Assembly (NCBI GenBank): GCA_026707945.1
Contig: JAPOVV010000110.1
Span: forward strand, 310,001-374,000
DNA: 64,000 nt
Reading direction: 5' to 3'
DNA from: Gammaproteobacteria bacterium
GTDB taxonomy: Bacteria > Pseudomonadota > Gammaproteobacteria > Pseudomonadales > Azotimanducaceae
This document shows, piece after piece, positions 18,842 through 27,395 of the stretch; the first letter of the stretch is position 1; the number at the start of each line of letters is the position of its first letter. The notes under the pieces are model-generated. The model searched no databases. It was not told the DNA's origin and worked only from the letters and a program-made list of their open reading frames with translations. Both the position numbers and the translations under genes were made by a program.

Positions 18842-19515
18842 GCAGCTAGTGAACGTAATTCCGCAATGGTTGTAGCGTAGTCGTCGCTATTGAATATCGC
18901 TGATCCTGCGACAAATATCTCCGCGCCTGCCTTCGCTGCAGCACCTATGGTCGCGCTGCTAATGCCGCCGTCGATTTCAATGTTGATATCTCGCTTGTCA
19001 CGTCTGATCGCATCCTTGATCCGAGAGAGTTTTGGCAGCACTTCCGGCATAAAGGACTGACCACCAAAACCTGGTCTCACAGACATGACGAGCACGTAAT
19101 TCAGCTTGTCCCAGCATGACGCCAAAACCGCCTCGGATGTTTCTGGATTTAGTACAACACCGACCTTCGCACCGCCAGCTCTGATTCGTTCTAACACCTC
19201 TCCTAAGTCTCGACACGTTTCCGGATGAACGGAGATCATCGAAGCGCCCACGTCAAGAAATTCATCGACTAGACGTTCAACGGGATCCACCATGAGATGT
19301 ACATCGAACGCGACATCTGGAAAACGTTTCCGCAGTGCAACTAGCACAGTCGGTCCGACTGTGAGATTAGGGACGAAGTGGTTATCCATGACATCGAAAT
19401 GGATCAAATCGGCACCACTCGCCAATACATCTTCCACCTCGTCGCCAAGACGGGCGAAATCAGCCGCCAGAATCGACGGCGCAATCTGAGGATTCACGGC
19501 GCGAATCTTAGACAC
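18838..19515 (-). CDS. rpe: ribulose-phosphate 3-epimerase
   Basis: Interconverts ribulose 5-phosphate and xylulose 5-phosphate in the pentose phosphate pathway. The 225-residue barrel shows APSILAADFARLGDEV, the metal-binding HFDVMDNHFVPN, DVHLMV, SVHPE, VMSVRPGFGGQSFM and EIDGGIS. All metal ligands (His, Asp, His, Asp) are visible. The start is 4 bases downstream of the murU stop and its stop overlaps gph. Confidence 0.97.
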   Translation of the reverse strand: MSKIRAVNPQIAPSILAADFARLGDEVEDVLASGADLIHFDVMDNHFVPNLTVGPTVLVALRKRFPDVAFDVHLMVDPVERLVDEFLDVGASMISVHPETCRDLGEVLERIRAGGAKVGVVLNPETSEAVLASCWDKLNYVLVMSVRPGFGGQSFMPEVLPKLSRIKDAIRRDKRDINIEIDGGISSATIGAAAKAGAEIFVAGSAIFNSDDYATTIAELRSLAA

Positions 19516-19519
19516 AAGA

Positions 19520-20185
19520 CTACAGCATCAATCGACGTACTTGCTTTAACTGTTCGTGCGTGCCAATGTCGAACCAGATTCCTTCGTATGTCTCCCCAGA
19601 TACTCGATTAGCAGCAATCTCGCGAAACAGGATTTCGCGTAGCGAAAACGGACGGATGCGCTCACCCTGGAAAATTTCCGGTTTTACGAATGCCATACCA
19701 CTGTAAATCCAAGGGCGCGACGCTCGCTCCACAGGACGACGCACTTTATTCCCATCTAAAGCAACGTCGCCAAATTCACGGTTCTCAGGTTTCGGCACGA
19801 GAATCAAATGCATCGTCGCCTCCGGATCGACCACATACCGTGTAAATCGATAGCCGGTCCAAACATCTCCATTCAGTAGCACGAATTCTTCCGAACCCAA
19901 TATTGGCAACGCCTTGACGATACCGCCGCCCGTCTCAAGGAGTTCGTCTTCCTCACTATAAGTGATGTTGACACCAAACTGACGCCCAGTTCCAAGAGAT
20001 GCCCGGATTTGTTCACCGAGGTGGTGAAGATTCACTACTACATCAACGATACCCGCTCGTTTTAACCATCTGAGCTGGTGCACAATCAATGGTTCACTCG
20101 AGATCGGGATCATCGGTTTCGGCAGTTTTTCGGTGAGTGGCGCAAGTCGCGTTCCTTTTCCTGCCGCTAAGATCATTGCTTTCAC
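19520..20185 (-). CDS. murU: N-acetylmuramate alpha-1-phosphate uridylyltransferase
   Basis: Nucleotidyltransferase of the peptidoglycan recycling shortcut found in Pseudomonas and relatives, producing UDP-MurNAc from MurNAc-1-phosphate. The 221 residues begin MKAMILAAGKGTRLAPLTEKLPKPM, the sugar-nucleotide pyrophosphorylase signature, followed by LNGDVWTGY for the metal Asp and a C-terminal EGIWFDIGTHEQL. Pairing with amgK (4-base overlap) next to lptD is the diagnostic context. The route bypasses UDP-MurNAc synthesis by MurA/MurB and underlies intrinsic fosfomycin tolerance in Pseudomonas. Confidence 0.93.
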   Translation of the reverse strand: MKAMILAAGKGTRLAPLTEKLPKPMIPISSEPLIVHQLRWLKRAGIVDVVVNLHHLGEQIRASLGTGRQFGVNITYSEEDELLETGGGIVKALPILGSEEFVLLNGDVWTGYRFTRYVVDPEATMHLILVPKPENREFGDVALDGNKVRRPVERASRPWIYSGMAFVKPEIFQGERIRPFSLREILFREIAANRVSGETYEGIWFDIGTHEQLKQVRRLML

Positions 20186-21174
20186 GACGTTATTCGTTGA
20201 AGTGAGTCGTGAAGATTTGGTATGACATGCGAGTCAAGCCATAAACTCAGAGGCGACAACTCATTTCGCTGCGCCAGAGTAGTGATTCGACCTAGAACAG
20301 GCAAAATGTACGGCAAATGCGTCGTCTTATGCTGGCTAAACCATAATCGGCAAAAAATCCCTACAGCCTTTAGCATACGTTGTATTGCTGCCAGCTCGAG
20401 TGCCCGTATAAACGCGGCTCTCGGTTGAATGCACGGAAGGTCCGCTTTGGCCACGAGTAGACGGAATTGATCAATCCACGTCTCGATTTCTTCGTGACTG
20501 TGCTCAAAATAGCAGTCATACATCAAAGACGCAAGATCGTATACGCTTGAACCGACCAACGCATCCTGAAAATCTACAATGCCAAGTCGATCTCCGTGTA
20601 AGAGGAGATTTCTGCTGTGATAGTCGCGGTGAACCGTGACCTTAGGTTGACGGTCTATCTCTCTTGTAAGAGTGTCGGCAATGTTGCCTAACGGTTTTGC
20701 ACTCTCTCCCAGCATCTTGCCACAACACCATTCTTCAAAAATATTCAATTCATCACGTAGGCGTTGGCGGGTATACGGTGGTACATGTGTATCTTGAGTA
20801 CGTTGAATCGCCACTAACGCTTCTAGTGCAAGTCCTATTGCGTATCCTCGTAACTCCGAATTCTGATATACCGCTAGAAGCTCACGGGACCCAAAATCAT
20901 CAACAAGAAAGTAGCCTTGTTCGAGGTTGTACGCGTGAATCTGTGGAACCGGCACTCGATGTCGACGAAAAACCCGAGCCATCACAACAAACTGTTCGTT
21001 GTTTTCCGTCGCAGGAGGAGCATGAATGGCCATTCGCGATTGACCATGATGGGGCTCAAGTCGATAGAAACGCCGGGTGCTCGCCTCCGGTACGAGCGGA
21101 TGCAGTACAAAGCTATCTGCACCTAACGTCTTCGCGATCCAATCGCGCAAAGCCGGAGGGGCGTCGTTAGACAT
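20182..21174 (-). CDS. amgK: N-acetylmuramate/N-acetylglucosamine anomeric kinase
   Basis: Aminoglycoside-phosphotransferase-fold kinase phosphorylating the anomeric carbon of MurNAc/GlcNAc in peptidoglycan recycling. It has 330 residues. The Brenner motif VHRDYHSRNLLL and the metal motif GIVDFQDALVGSSVYDLA are clear, with an N-terminal lobe holding FYRLEPHHGQ and YFLVDDFGSREL. It precedes murU with a 4-base overlap. Its ATG lies on the same CATG as the lptD start on the other strand; a GGAGA sequence on its strand, inside lptD, is 9 bases upstream and serves as ribosome-binding site. Confidence 0.93.
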   Translation of the reverse strand: MSNDAPPALRDWIAKTLGADSFVLHPLVPEASTRRFYRLEPHHGQSRMAIHAPPATENNEQFVVMARVFRRHRVPVPQIHAYNLEQGYFLVDDFGSRELLAVYQNSELRGYAIGLALEALVAIQRTQDTHVPPYTRQRLRDELNIFEEWCCGKMLGESAKPLGNIADTLTREIDRQPKVTVHRDYHSRNLLLHGDRLGIVDFQDALVGSSVYDLASLMYDCYFEHSHEEIETWIDQFRLLVAKADLPCIQPRAAFIRALELAAIQRMLKAVGIFCRLWFSQHKTTHLPYILPVLGRITTLAQRNELSPLSLWLDSHVIPNLHDSLQRITS

Positions 21175-21175
21175 G
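21172..21175. promoter_or_regulatory. shared CATG holding the start codons of amgK and lptD
   Basis: The minus-strand ATG of amgK (21174-21172) and the plus-strand ATG of lptD (21173-21175) overlap on CATG. Each gene has a Shine-Dalgarno-like sequence inside the other: GGAGGGG at 21155-21161 for lptD, and GGAGA on the minus strand at about 21188-21184 for amgK. Promoters must therefore lie inside the opposing coding regions. Confidence 0.75.
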
Positions 21176-23392
21176 GTGTGGAATCTCCAACGCGAGGTCG
21201 CACGACACCGTTGGTTGGCAAGCGCAATACTGTGTGCGTGCGTTTATTGGAGCCACAGCACCACTGCCTCTGATTTTACGGCAGACTATTGGTCTTCAAC
21301 TACCGCGCATGATGTCTGTCCGACATCTTTTACAGCGCTACCGGCACCTAGATTCGTACCTAAATCGGAGCAAAAAACTAAACACGTTGTCCGTAGCAAC
21401 GAGTTTCGCGAAACAGACGCTGGTAGTCGTTACTTTACTGGCAACGTCAAGGTCCAAAGCGATGATTTGCTTCTGACAGCGCAGGAGTTGGAATGGTTAA
21501 ACGAAGGCCCGTTGGAATTTGAGCACGGCTTATCGCTTTTCCACGACTTAGGTGCAATGGCGATCGACGAAGCAATCTTGGACATCGACGCAGAAAACCA
21601 ATCAGCGCAATTCGGAAATCTCTCGTTTGTAATGTTTGATTTCCCCATTCAAGGCTCGCTGAAATCGTTGGTTGCGGACGAAGCCCAAGTCGACGCAACC
21701 GATTTACGTTTTAGCGGCTGCGATCCACGCGCAGAGCGATGGGGTTTCCGGATCAAGCACATCGGAGTTAATCGAGAAACAACCCGCGTCCGCTTGAGAG
21801 GCGTCGGTTTCTACATAGGCAAGTTGCCGGTTTTCTATGTTCCGTATTTCACTTTCCGACCGCAATCTGACCGCAACGGATTTGCGACGACCCATTTCAG
21901 ATACCGCTCGGACAATGGTGTAATCGTTGAGCAACCGATACGTTACTTTGGGAAATTTGGCGATCTTGAATTCTCACCAAGATATTTAGCCAAAAACGGC
22001 CTTCAACTTGGGGCAAATATCGAACTGTTCGGACTTAGCTCAACGATAGATTGGGTGCCTAGCGACAAGAAACTCGACAACATCAAAGACAGATTCGTCG
22101 ATCCCTCCCGCTGGCGCATCAAGGCCAACTACCAGAACACGTGGCATGGAGTGGAATCCCTCATCGATTTCACCCAACCGAGCGATTTCGCATATCAACA
22201 CGACTTCGAGTTTGATTCACTCACACAACCGATCTTCTCGACTAATAACACGGCATTGCTACGCTTCACCTCACGCGATTGGGACGTTGGTTTTGTCGCA
22301 CAACGAATCAACTCGACATCTGAAGAGCGACTATTAGGCGAACGCTATCCCGAATTAGACGTAAGTTGGCGACCACGATGGGGCTCGATAAGCGCACACT
22401 CTCGCGTCAATGGCGCTAGTTATCGCGACTTTCAATTACGTTCACATCGCGGCCATATAGAACAAGCGATACATGCGGAACTTAGCCGTACATGGGGCGA
22501 ATTAACTTTGGATGTGGCTAAATCGATGTCTCGATTCGTCATAGATGCTTCTGAGTCGTCAAGAACGCATACGCGATACAGCGATAGTCTGCAACTAGGC
22601 GCTGGATTGTTCTTCGATAAGCATCTTGCCGATAAGGTCTACACCTTCGAGCCTAGGTTGAACTACATCGATCGTGCATTCACCGAATCGCCGCTCCAGA
22701 CCCCCTTCGACCAGCCTCGCGGCGTAGTGCACACATCACAACTCTTTGGTGAAAGCAGAACTAGCGGCCTCGACCACATTCCCGGGGAACATCGAATAGC
22801 GACAGGATTCCGTTTTCATGTTCAGCCGCATACGTATACCCAAAACGTTTTGAAGGCAGAAATCGCACATATGACGCATCTCGACGGAGTCGATGGTCAA
22901 TCTTCCAAAACTTACGGTTGGGGAGCTTCGTTCAGCGTTCAAAACAACAATGGCTTTGCTTTAGAGCATCGTCAGTACCAGAATCGTCATAACCCGAATG
23001 CGAACGAATTCACTACATTGTTGGTCTATGAACCAACGATAACAAAGTCGCTCTATACGTCGATTGGCAGACGACCTCGCGATGCAATTCACCAAGTTGA
23101 AATCGGATTTCGATGGCCCCTTGCACCCCGCTGGGAAGCGATCGGTGCGTACAGCTTTGATATCAACAACGATAGTGTCACCGAGACGCATTTGGGAATT
23201 GCCTTTACGGGGTGTTGTTACCGCACCCTATTGTTCGTCCAACGTGCCACGGATTGGGACTTTGATGAAGGCCGTTATCGCGTTGAACTTGAGAATCAAG
23301 TAATGCTCCGTTTTGATCTCATCGGGCTCGGCAAGATTGGTCGCAATCGCATAGAATCGCTAATCGATCGCAAACGTTTTGGATTCCGTTAA
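21173..23392 (+). CDS. lptD: LPS-assembly protein LptD
   Basis: Outer membrane beta-barrel that inserts lipopolysaccharide into the outer leaflet. The start at 21173 gives 739 residues with a signal peptide (WLASAILCACVYW core). An N-terminal OstA/LptA-like jellyroll is visible (YFTGNVKVQSDDLLLTAQEL), followed by the barrel-plug region and a long barrel domain rich in alternating strands with aromatic ends. Four cysteines fit the known disulfide pattern: one near the mature N-terminus (DVCPTS), one in SGCDPRA, and a C-C pair in the late TGCCYRTLLF strand. surA, its chaperone, follows directly, the usual arrangement. An earlier in-frame codon at 21077 would extend deep into amgK and is rejected. 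Confidence 0.95.
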   Translation: MVWNLQREVARHRWLASAILCACVYWSHSTTASDFTADYWSSTTAHDVCPTSFTALPAPRFVPKSEQKTKHVVRSNEFRETDAGSRYFTGNVKVQSDDLLLTAQELEWLNEGPLEFEHGLSLFHDLGAMAIDEAILDIDAENQSAQFGNLSFVMFDFPIQGSLKSLVADEAQVDATDLRFSGCDPRAERWGFRIKHIGVNRETTRVRLRGVGFYIGKLPVFYVPYFTFRPQSDRNGFATTHFRYRSDNGVIVEQPIRYFGKFGDLEFSPRYLAKNGLQLGANIELFGLSSTIDWVPSDKKLDNIKDRFVDPSRWRIKANYQNTWHGVESLIDFTQPSDFAYQHDFEFDSLTQPIFSTNNTALLRFTSRDWDVGFVAQRINSTSEERLLGERYPELDVSWRPRWGSISAHSRVNGASYRDFQLRSHRGHIEQAIHAELSRTWGELTLDVAKSMSRFVIDASESSRTHTRYSDSLQLGAGLFFDKHLADKVYTFEPRLNYIDRAFTESPLQTPFDQPRGVVHTSQLFGESRTSGLDHIPGEHRIATGFRFHVQPHTYTQNVLKAEIAHMTHLDGVDGQSSKTYGWGASFSVQNNNGFALEHRQYQNRHNPNANEFTTLLVYEPTITKSLYTSIGRRPRDAIHQVEIGFRWPLAPRWEAIGAYSFDINNDSVTETHLGIAFTGCCYRTLLFVQRATDWDFDEGRYRVELENQVMLRFDLIGLGKIGRNRIESLIDRKRFGFR

Positions 23393-23420
23393 GCTATCCC
23401 TTCCTGAACCGGTTAGAAAA

Positions 23421-24755
23421 ATGAATTTAACGATGCGCAGTCGATGGTTCTTTCCCTGTGCGTTATTGCTGGCATCCTCCGCTATAGCGGAGGTCGAAAA
23501 ACTCGACGGCATTGCTGCCGTCGTGAATGACGACGTCGTCTTGCTGTCGGAACTCAACGAACGCTTCAGCAGCTTCAAAGCGCAGCTAACGCCTGCTCAA
23601 TTACGGCAAGTCCCGGATGAAAATGTCATTTTGAGCCAGATTTTGGAGAGACTTATCGTCGAGTCGATCCAATTGCAAGAAGCAGAACTGCGGGGGATCG
23701 TCATTGATGACGAAGAGATCAATGAAACTGCACGGAACTACGCTGCGGAACAGGGAATGACCGTTGAGCAACTGCAACAAGCGCTCCAATCAGAAGACGT
23801 CACCTACGAAATGTTCCTCGCCGAAATACGTCGCCAAATGACGCTCGCGAGAGTCCAACAAATAATGGTCAACCGCCGTTTGTACGTGTCCCAGCGAGAT
23901 ATAGAAGACTTCAGGAAGTCACCCTACTTTGAGCAGCTGGCGTCAGAGGAATATCGAATTGGTCATATCCTGCTTGAAATCGATGACAATGCGGGTCCTG
24001 ACGCGGAAATCCGGGCTAAGGACACTGCAACCTACTTGATCGAGGAACTACGCAGTGGTAAACCTCTTTCAGGGCTCGCCGTAAATTACTCAGCGTCGAA
24101 CACTGCGCTCGAAGGAGGCGATCTCGGTTGGCGTAAAGCATCCCAGATCCCTAGCCTATTTAGCGATCAGATACTCGAGATGGAGGTTGGCGAGGTCGCG
24201 GAACCGATTCAGAACTCACTCGGTATCCATATCGTCCAACTCTTGGAAAAACGAGGCGCATCAACTACGACCGGCGAAAGCTCACTTGTGCGTCATATCC
24301 TAGTGTCTCCTTCTGCGATCCGCTCTGAAGATGAAACATTCGACCTCGCACATCAACTCAAGCAACGGATCGATGATGGAGAAGAATTCGCTGTACTTGC
24401 CGAAGAGTATTCCGACGACCCTTCATCAGCGCTAGCCGGCGGTGATCTAGGTTGGAATAACGGTGAGAACTTCGTTCCGGAATTCCAGGCCGCGATGGCC
24501 GAAGCCGACATTGGAGTTGTAACTGAACCGTTTCAAACAGAATATGGCTGGCACGTCCTTGAAGTACAAGATCGACGGGTTGAAGATCTGAGCGAGGACG
24601 CTCTAAATGAACTCGCTTTGCGAGCCATCTATGAACGCCGGTTTGACGAACTACTCCAGGGCTGGATCAAGGAAGTACGCGATGAAGCTTTTGTCCAGAT
24701 TTTGTCAGGAACTGCATCATCAGACCAAGGAAGCGCTTCGGACAGCATTTTCTAG
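23421..24755 (+). CDS. surA: periplasmic chaperone/peptidyl-prolyl isomerase SurA
   Basis: Folds and escorts outer membrane proteins, including LptD. The chosen ATG yields 444 residues with a signal peptide (WFFPCALLLASSAIAE). The N-terminal chaperone domain follows (VEKLDGIAAVVNDDVVLLSEL), then two parvulin domains: the first from the EEYRIGHILLEI segment with GGDLGWRKASQIP, the second from LVRHILVSPS with GGDLGWNNGENFVPEFQ. An earlier TTG at 23379 would overlap lptD and place extra residues before the signal peptide. ksgA follows with an overlap; pdxA, normally between surA and ksgA, is absent. Confidence 0.95.
   Translation: MNLTMRSRWFFPCALLLASSAIAEVEKLDGIAAVVNDDVVLLSELNERFSSFKAQLTPAQLRQVPDENVILSQILERLIVESIQLQEAELRGIVIDDEEINETARNYAAEQGMTVEQLQQALQSEDVTYEMFLAEIRRQMTLARVQQIMVNRRLYVSQRDIEDFRKSPYFEQLASEEYRIGHILLEIDDNAGPDAEIRAKDTATYLIEELRSGKPLSGLAVNYSASNTALEGGDLGWRKASQIPSLFSDQILEMEVGEVAEPIQNSLGIHIVQLLEKRGASTTTGESSLVRHILVSPSAIRSEDETFDLAHQLKQRIDDGEEFAVLAEEYSDDPSSALAGGDLGWNNGENFVPEFQAAMAEADIGVVTEPFQTEYGWHVLEVQDRRVEDLSEDALNELALRAIYERRFDELLQGWIKEVRDEAFVQILSGTASSDQGSASDSIF
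24707..24721 (+). promoter_or_regulatory. ribosome-binding site and probable ATC start codon of ksgA
   Basis: AGGA at 24707-24710 lies 5 and 8 bases before two in-frame ATC codons (24716 and 24719). From the in-frame stop at 24683 up to the GTG at 24767 this frame has no ATG, GTG, TTG or CTG. The codons after the ATC pair translate as RPRKRFGQHFLADQGVI, which is the conserved KsgA N-terminus. The site therefore seems to decide an unusual start. Confidence 0.65.
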
Positions 24756-25462
24756 CTGATCAAGGCGTGATTGCGCGTATCCACGACGCGCTCTCGGTAC
24801 AGCAAAGCGATAAAGTGATCGAGATCGGTCCTGGTCGCGGTGCTCTGACCACTGATTTGGCCGAGGCAACCTCAAATCTCACCTTGATTGAGCTCGATCG
24901 CGATTTCGCTACAGATTTACAGCGCCGTTTTCCCAACGCCGAGCTTCACTCTATGGACGTGCTTGACGTCCCTCTTGAGTCCTTTGCTGAGCGTCGCGTC
25001 GTCGGCAATCTGCCGTACAACATTTCGACGGCACTCCTCATTCGTCTATTGATGGAACCGCGCATTGTCGACATGCATTTCATGTTGCAAACAGAGGTCG
25101 CACTACGGCTAGCTGCGTCACCAGGCGAGAAAGCGTGGGGGCGTATATCGGTAATGGCGCAATACCGGTGTCAAATCCAGCCATTGTTCGCTGTACCTGC
25201 CAGTTCTTTCCGACCTGTACCAAAAGTCGAATCTATGTTCGTACGATTAACGCCAAGGGCGCCAAAACACGCTGCTAACGACTTTCAAACCTATTCGGAT
25301 GTCGTCAGATCAGCGTTTTCCCAACGTCGAAAAACCCTTGCTAACAGCCTATCGAGCTACGAGATCAGCTGGGAACGGCTTGAGTTGGATTCACGTATGC
25401 GCGCCGACCACGCAAGCGTTGATGATTACGTTTTTATCGCGAATAGCATCGATTTTCAATGA
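24719..25462 (+). CDS. ksgA: 16S rRNA (adenine1518/1519-N6)-dimethyltransferase
   Basis: Dimethylates two adenines in the 3-prime hairpin of 16S rRNA, a late step in 30S assembly; also called rsmA. The SAM-binding loop is EIGPGRGALT, followed by LIELDRD, the catalytic GNLPYNIST motif, and a C-terminal helical domain with FSQRRKTLANSL. A start at the GTG 24767 would give 231 residues and lose the RKRFGQHFL segment that helps bind SAM and is nearly invariant. That segment is present in frame upstream with no canonical start, so I place the start at the ATC 24719 (247 residues; ATC 24716 is the alternative). It overlaps surA by 37 bases and apaH by 4. Confidence 0.88.
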   Translation: MRPRKRFGQHFLADQGVIARIHDALSVQQSDKVIEIGPGRGALTTDLAEATSNLTLIELDRDFATDLQRRFPNAELHSMDVLDVPLESFAERRVVGNLPYNISTALLIRLLMEPRIVDMHFMLQTEVALRLAASPGEKAWGRISVMAQYRCQIQPLFAVPASSFRPVPKVESMFVRLTPRAPKHAANDFQTYSDVVRSAFSQRRKTLANSLSSYEISWERLELDSRMRADHASVDDYVFIANSIDFQ

Positions 25463-26277
25463 GCGCCACGTACGCAATCGGCGACGTACAAGGGTGTTAC
25501 GAACCCATGCGAGAGCTAGTCGCGGCCCTTCCTTTTGACCCAGCCACCGATCGTCTCTGGTTTGTAGGTGATTTGGTAAATCGAGGACCTCAGAACCTTG
25601 AAACCCTCCAATATGTGCATAGTCTCGGACCACAGGCTACTGTTGTATTGGGCAATCACGATCTTCATCTTTTGGCGATTGTTTTCGGCGGTAAAACCCT
25701 ACAAAACAGTGACACGTTTCAAGATGTTCTGGATTCCCCGCTTTGCGAGGAGCTATCACATTGGTTAAGAGCGCAACCTCTGATACACCAACTTGGAGAA
25801 TGGATATTGGTCCATGCAGGAATCCCTCACATATGGACTGTGAAGGAGGCGTTCAAGTTTGCTCGAGAAGTCGAACGCACCATTAGCGGAAAAGCGTATA
25901 TTCGATTCTTTGAACGTATGTATGGCAAATACCCTGACATATGGAGCGAGGAACTAACCGGTATGGATCGCCTTCGGATCATCACCAATTACCTAACTCG
26001 CATGCGTTTTATCGACGCCGATGGCCGCCTTGAATTTGCCCACAAGACCACGCTTGATACCGCACCACCCGGATTTAAAGGATGGTTCGAACATGAATGT
26101 CAGCGCTCAGAGAAGATCGTGTTCGGACATTGGGCGGCGTTAGATGGTCAAGTTCCCTCAGATGGTGTCGTTGCGACCGACACAGGTTGTGTATGGGGAC
26201 GAGGCTTGACGGCCGTGCGGCTAGAAGATGGCGAGCGCTTCCATTGGGAGGACGGCGTCGTTTCGTGTCAGAGATAA
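25459..26277 (+). CDS. apaH: symmetrical diadenosine tetraphosphatase
   Basis: Hydrolyses Ap4A and related dinucleotides to two ADP, and can act on Np4-capped RNA. The 272-residue metallophosphoesterase shows GDVQGCYEPMREL near the N-terminus, VGDLVNRGPQNLETL, VLGNHDLHLL and LVHAGIPH, with a late FGHWAALDG. It starts on the ksgA stop (4-base overlap). The apaG gene that normally precedes apaH is missing. Its 3-prime end overlaps cca by 13 bases. Confidence 0.96.
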   Translation: MSATYAIGDVQGCYEPMRELVAALPFDPATDRLWFVGDLVNRGPQNLETLQYVHSLGPQATVVLGNHDLHLLAIVFGGKTLQNSDTFQDVLDSPLCEELSHWLRAQPLIHQLGEWILVHAGIPHIWTVKEAFKFAREVERTISGKAYIRFFERMYGKYPDIWSEELTGMDRLRIITNYLTRMRFIDADGRLEFAHKTTLDTAPPGFKGWFEHECQRSEKIVFGHWAALDGQVPSDGVVATDTGCVWGRGLTAVRLEDGERFHWEDGVVSCQR

Positions 26278-27335
26278 AGATCCCAGGCTCCCGCTACCTT
26301 GTAGGCGGCGCTGTACGCGACGAATTACTCGGAGTTAAGCCAAGGGAACGAGATTGGGTTATCGTTGGTGCAGACGCTGAAACGATGATTGAAGCTGGAT
26401 TTATCCCAATCGGCAAAGCTTATCCCGTCTACCTACATCCTAAATCGTTCGAGGAGCACGCGTTGGCACGGACCGAAGCCAAGATCGGACCCGGTCACGG
26501 TGGTTTCAGCTTTACCAATGATGCAAACGTCACTTTAGAACAAGATCTCCTTCGTCGCGACCTCACCATTAATGCGATGGCTAAATCTGCGACAGGCGAA
26601 TTGATCGATCCGTACGGTGGACGGCGAGATTTGCGTGACAAAAAACTCAGACACGTCTCCGCGGCCTTTGCAGAGGATCCATTGCGATGTTTTCGAATTG
26701 CTCGTTTTGCAGCCAAGCTGCCTAACTTCGAGATCGACGCTGCTACGCTCGAGCTGGCACGAGGCATGGTCAACGAACTGCAAGAACTGTCAGCAGAACG
26801 AGTTTGGAATGAATGGGTTAAGGCGCTTGAGGAAGAAGCGCCGTATCGGTTTTATGAGGTATTGAGAGACGCTGGAATTGCCGAACCATGGTTCTGCGAA
26901 CTTGAGCTTGATGCTCTGGCGGAGGCTCACAGGGAACGTGAGCTGTCGCTTCAAAGTGCCTTTGCGCTTGTCGGTTGGCTACATTCAAAAACGGTACTTG
27001 AAGAGTTCTTTGATCGATTGACGGCACCAAAGAAAGCAAAATCTCTCGCACTGGAGATCTGTCGATCTGGCCGTTTAATTAAGGAATTAGATCAATTAGA
27101 CGGAGCACGCGCCGTTGACGTATTGGATCAAACCGGGGCATTTCACGGTGACTCAAGATTCGATTCGTTTCTAGTCGCCTTGAACGCTGTTACCGATATC
27201 GAAGTACAACGAATTCTGAATCTACGAAACGTGCTGCGAAAAGTCACAGCCGCTGGTGAACAAGGCTTGAAATATGGGCAAGCCCTTCGACGCAATCGTA
27301 TAAGGAAGCTCAATGAAATTCGGCGCAACGTTTAG
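26265..27335 (+). CDS. cca: CCA-adding tRNA nucleotidyltransferase
   Basis: Adds or repairs the 3-prime CCA of tRNAs. The GTG at 26265 is chosen because it puts YLVGGAVRDELLG, the family nucleotidyltransferase opening, ten residues from the start; earlier in-frame codons lie deep in apaH. Further motifs are RERDWVIVGA (metal aspartate), SFEEHALARTE, LEQDLLRRDLTINAMA and EDPLRCFRIARFAA. The 356 residues are shorter than the 412 of E. coli and I see no HD phosphohydrolase motif, so it resembles the shorter gammaproteobacterial form. It overlaps apaH by 13 bases. Confidence 0.92.
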   Translation: MSEIKIPGSRYLVGGAVRDELLGVKPRERDWVIVGADAETMIEAGFIPIGKAYPVYLHPKSFEEHALARTEAKIGPGHGGFSFTNDANVTLEQDLLRRDLTINAMAKSATGELIDPYGGRRDLRDKKLRHVSAAFAEDPLRCFRIARFAAKLPNFEIDAATLELARGMVNELQELSAERVWNEWVKALEEEAPYRFYEVLRDAGIAEPWFCELELDALAEAHRERELSLQSAFALVGWLHSKTVLEEFFDRLTAPKKAKSLALEICRSGRLIKELDQLDGARAVDVLDQTGAFHGDSRFDSFLVALNAVTDIEVQRILNLRNVLRKVTAAGEQGLKYGQALRRNRIRKLNEIRRNV

Positions 27336-27395
27336 GCGACATAAGAACAGTGTTAGACCCGCGCTGACCCCGCAGACTTCCGAGCGTACTTAAAG

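Noticed and set aside
23379..23420. TTG start for surA within the end of lptD
   Set aside because: It would put fourteen residues before the signal peptide; the ATG at 23421 fits better.
23476..23493. Perfect 18-bp palindrome CCTCCGCTATAGCGGAGG
   Set aside because: It lies inside the surA signal-peptide coding region (A-S-S-A-I-A-E-V) and has no T tract or matching regulatory context; likely chance.
24683..24755. Ribosomal frameshift from surA into ksgA
   Set aside because: No slippery heptamer lies in the overlap; a Shine-Dalgarno plus ATC start explains the data better.
26097..26264. Earlier start for cca inside apaH
   Set aside because: The added residues are arginine- and tryptophan-rich, typical of a shadow frame, and do not resemble CCA enzymes.
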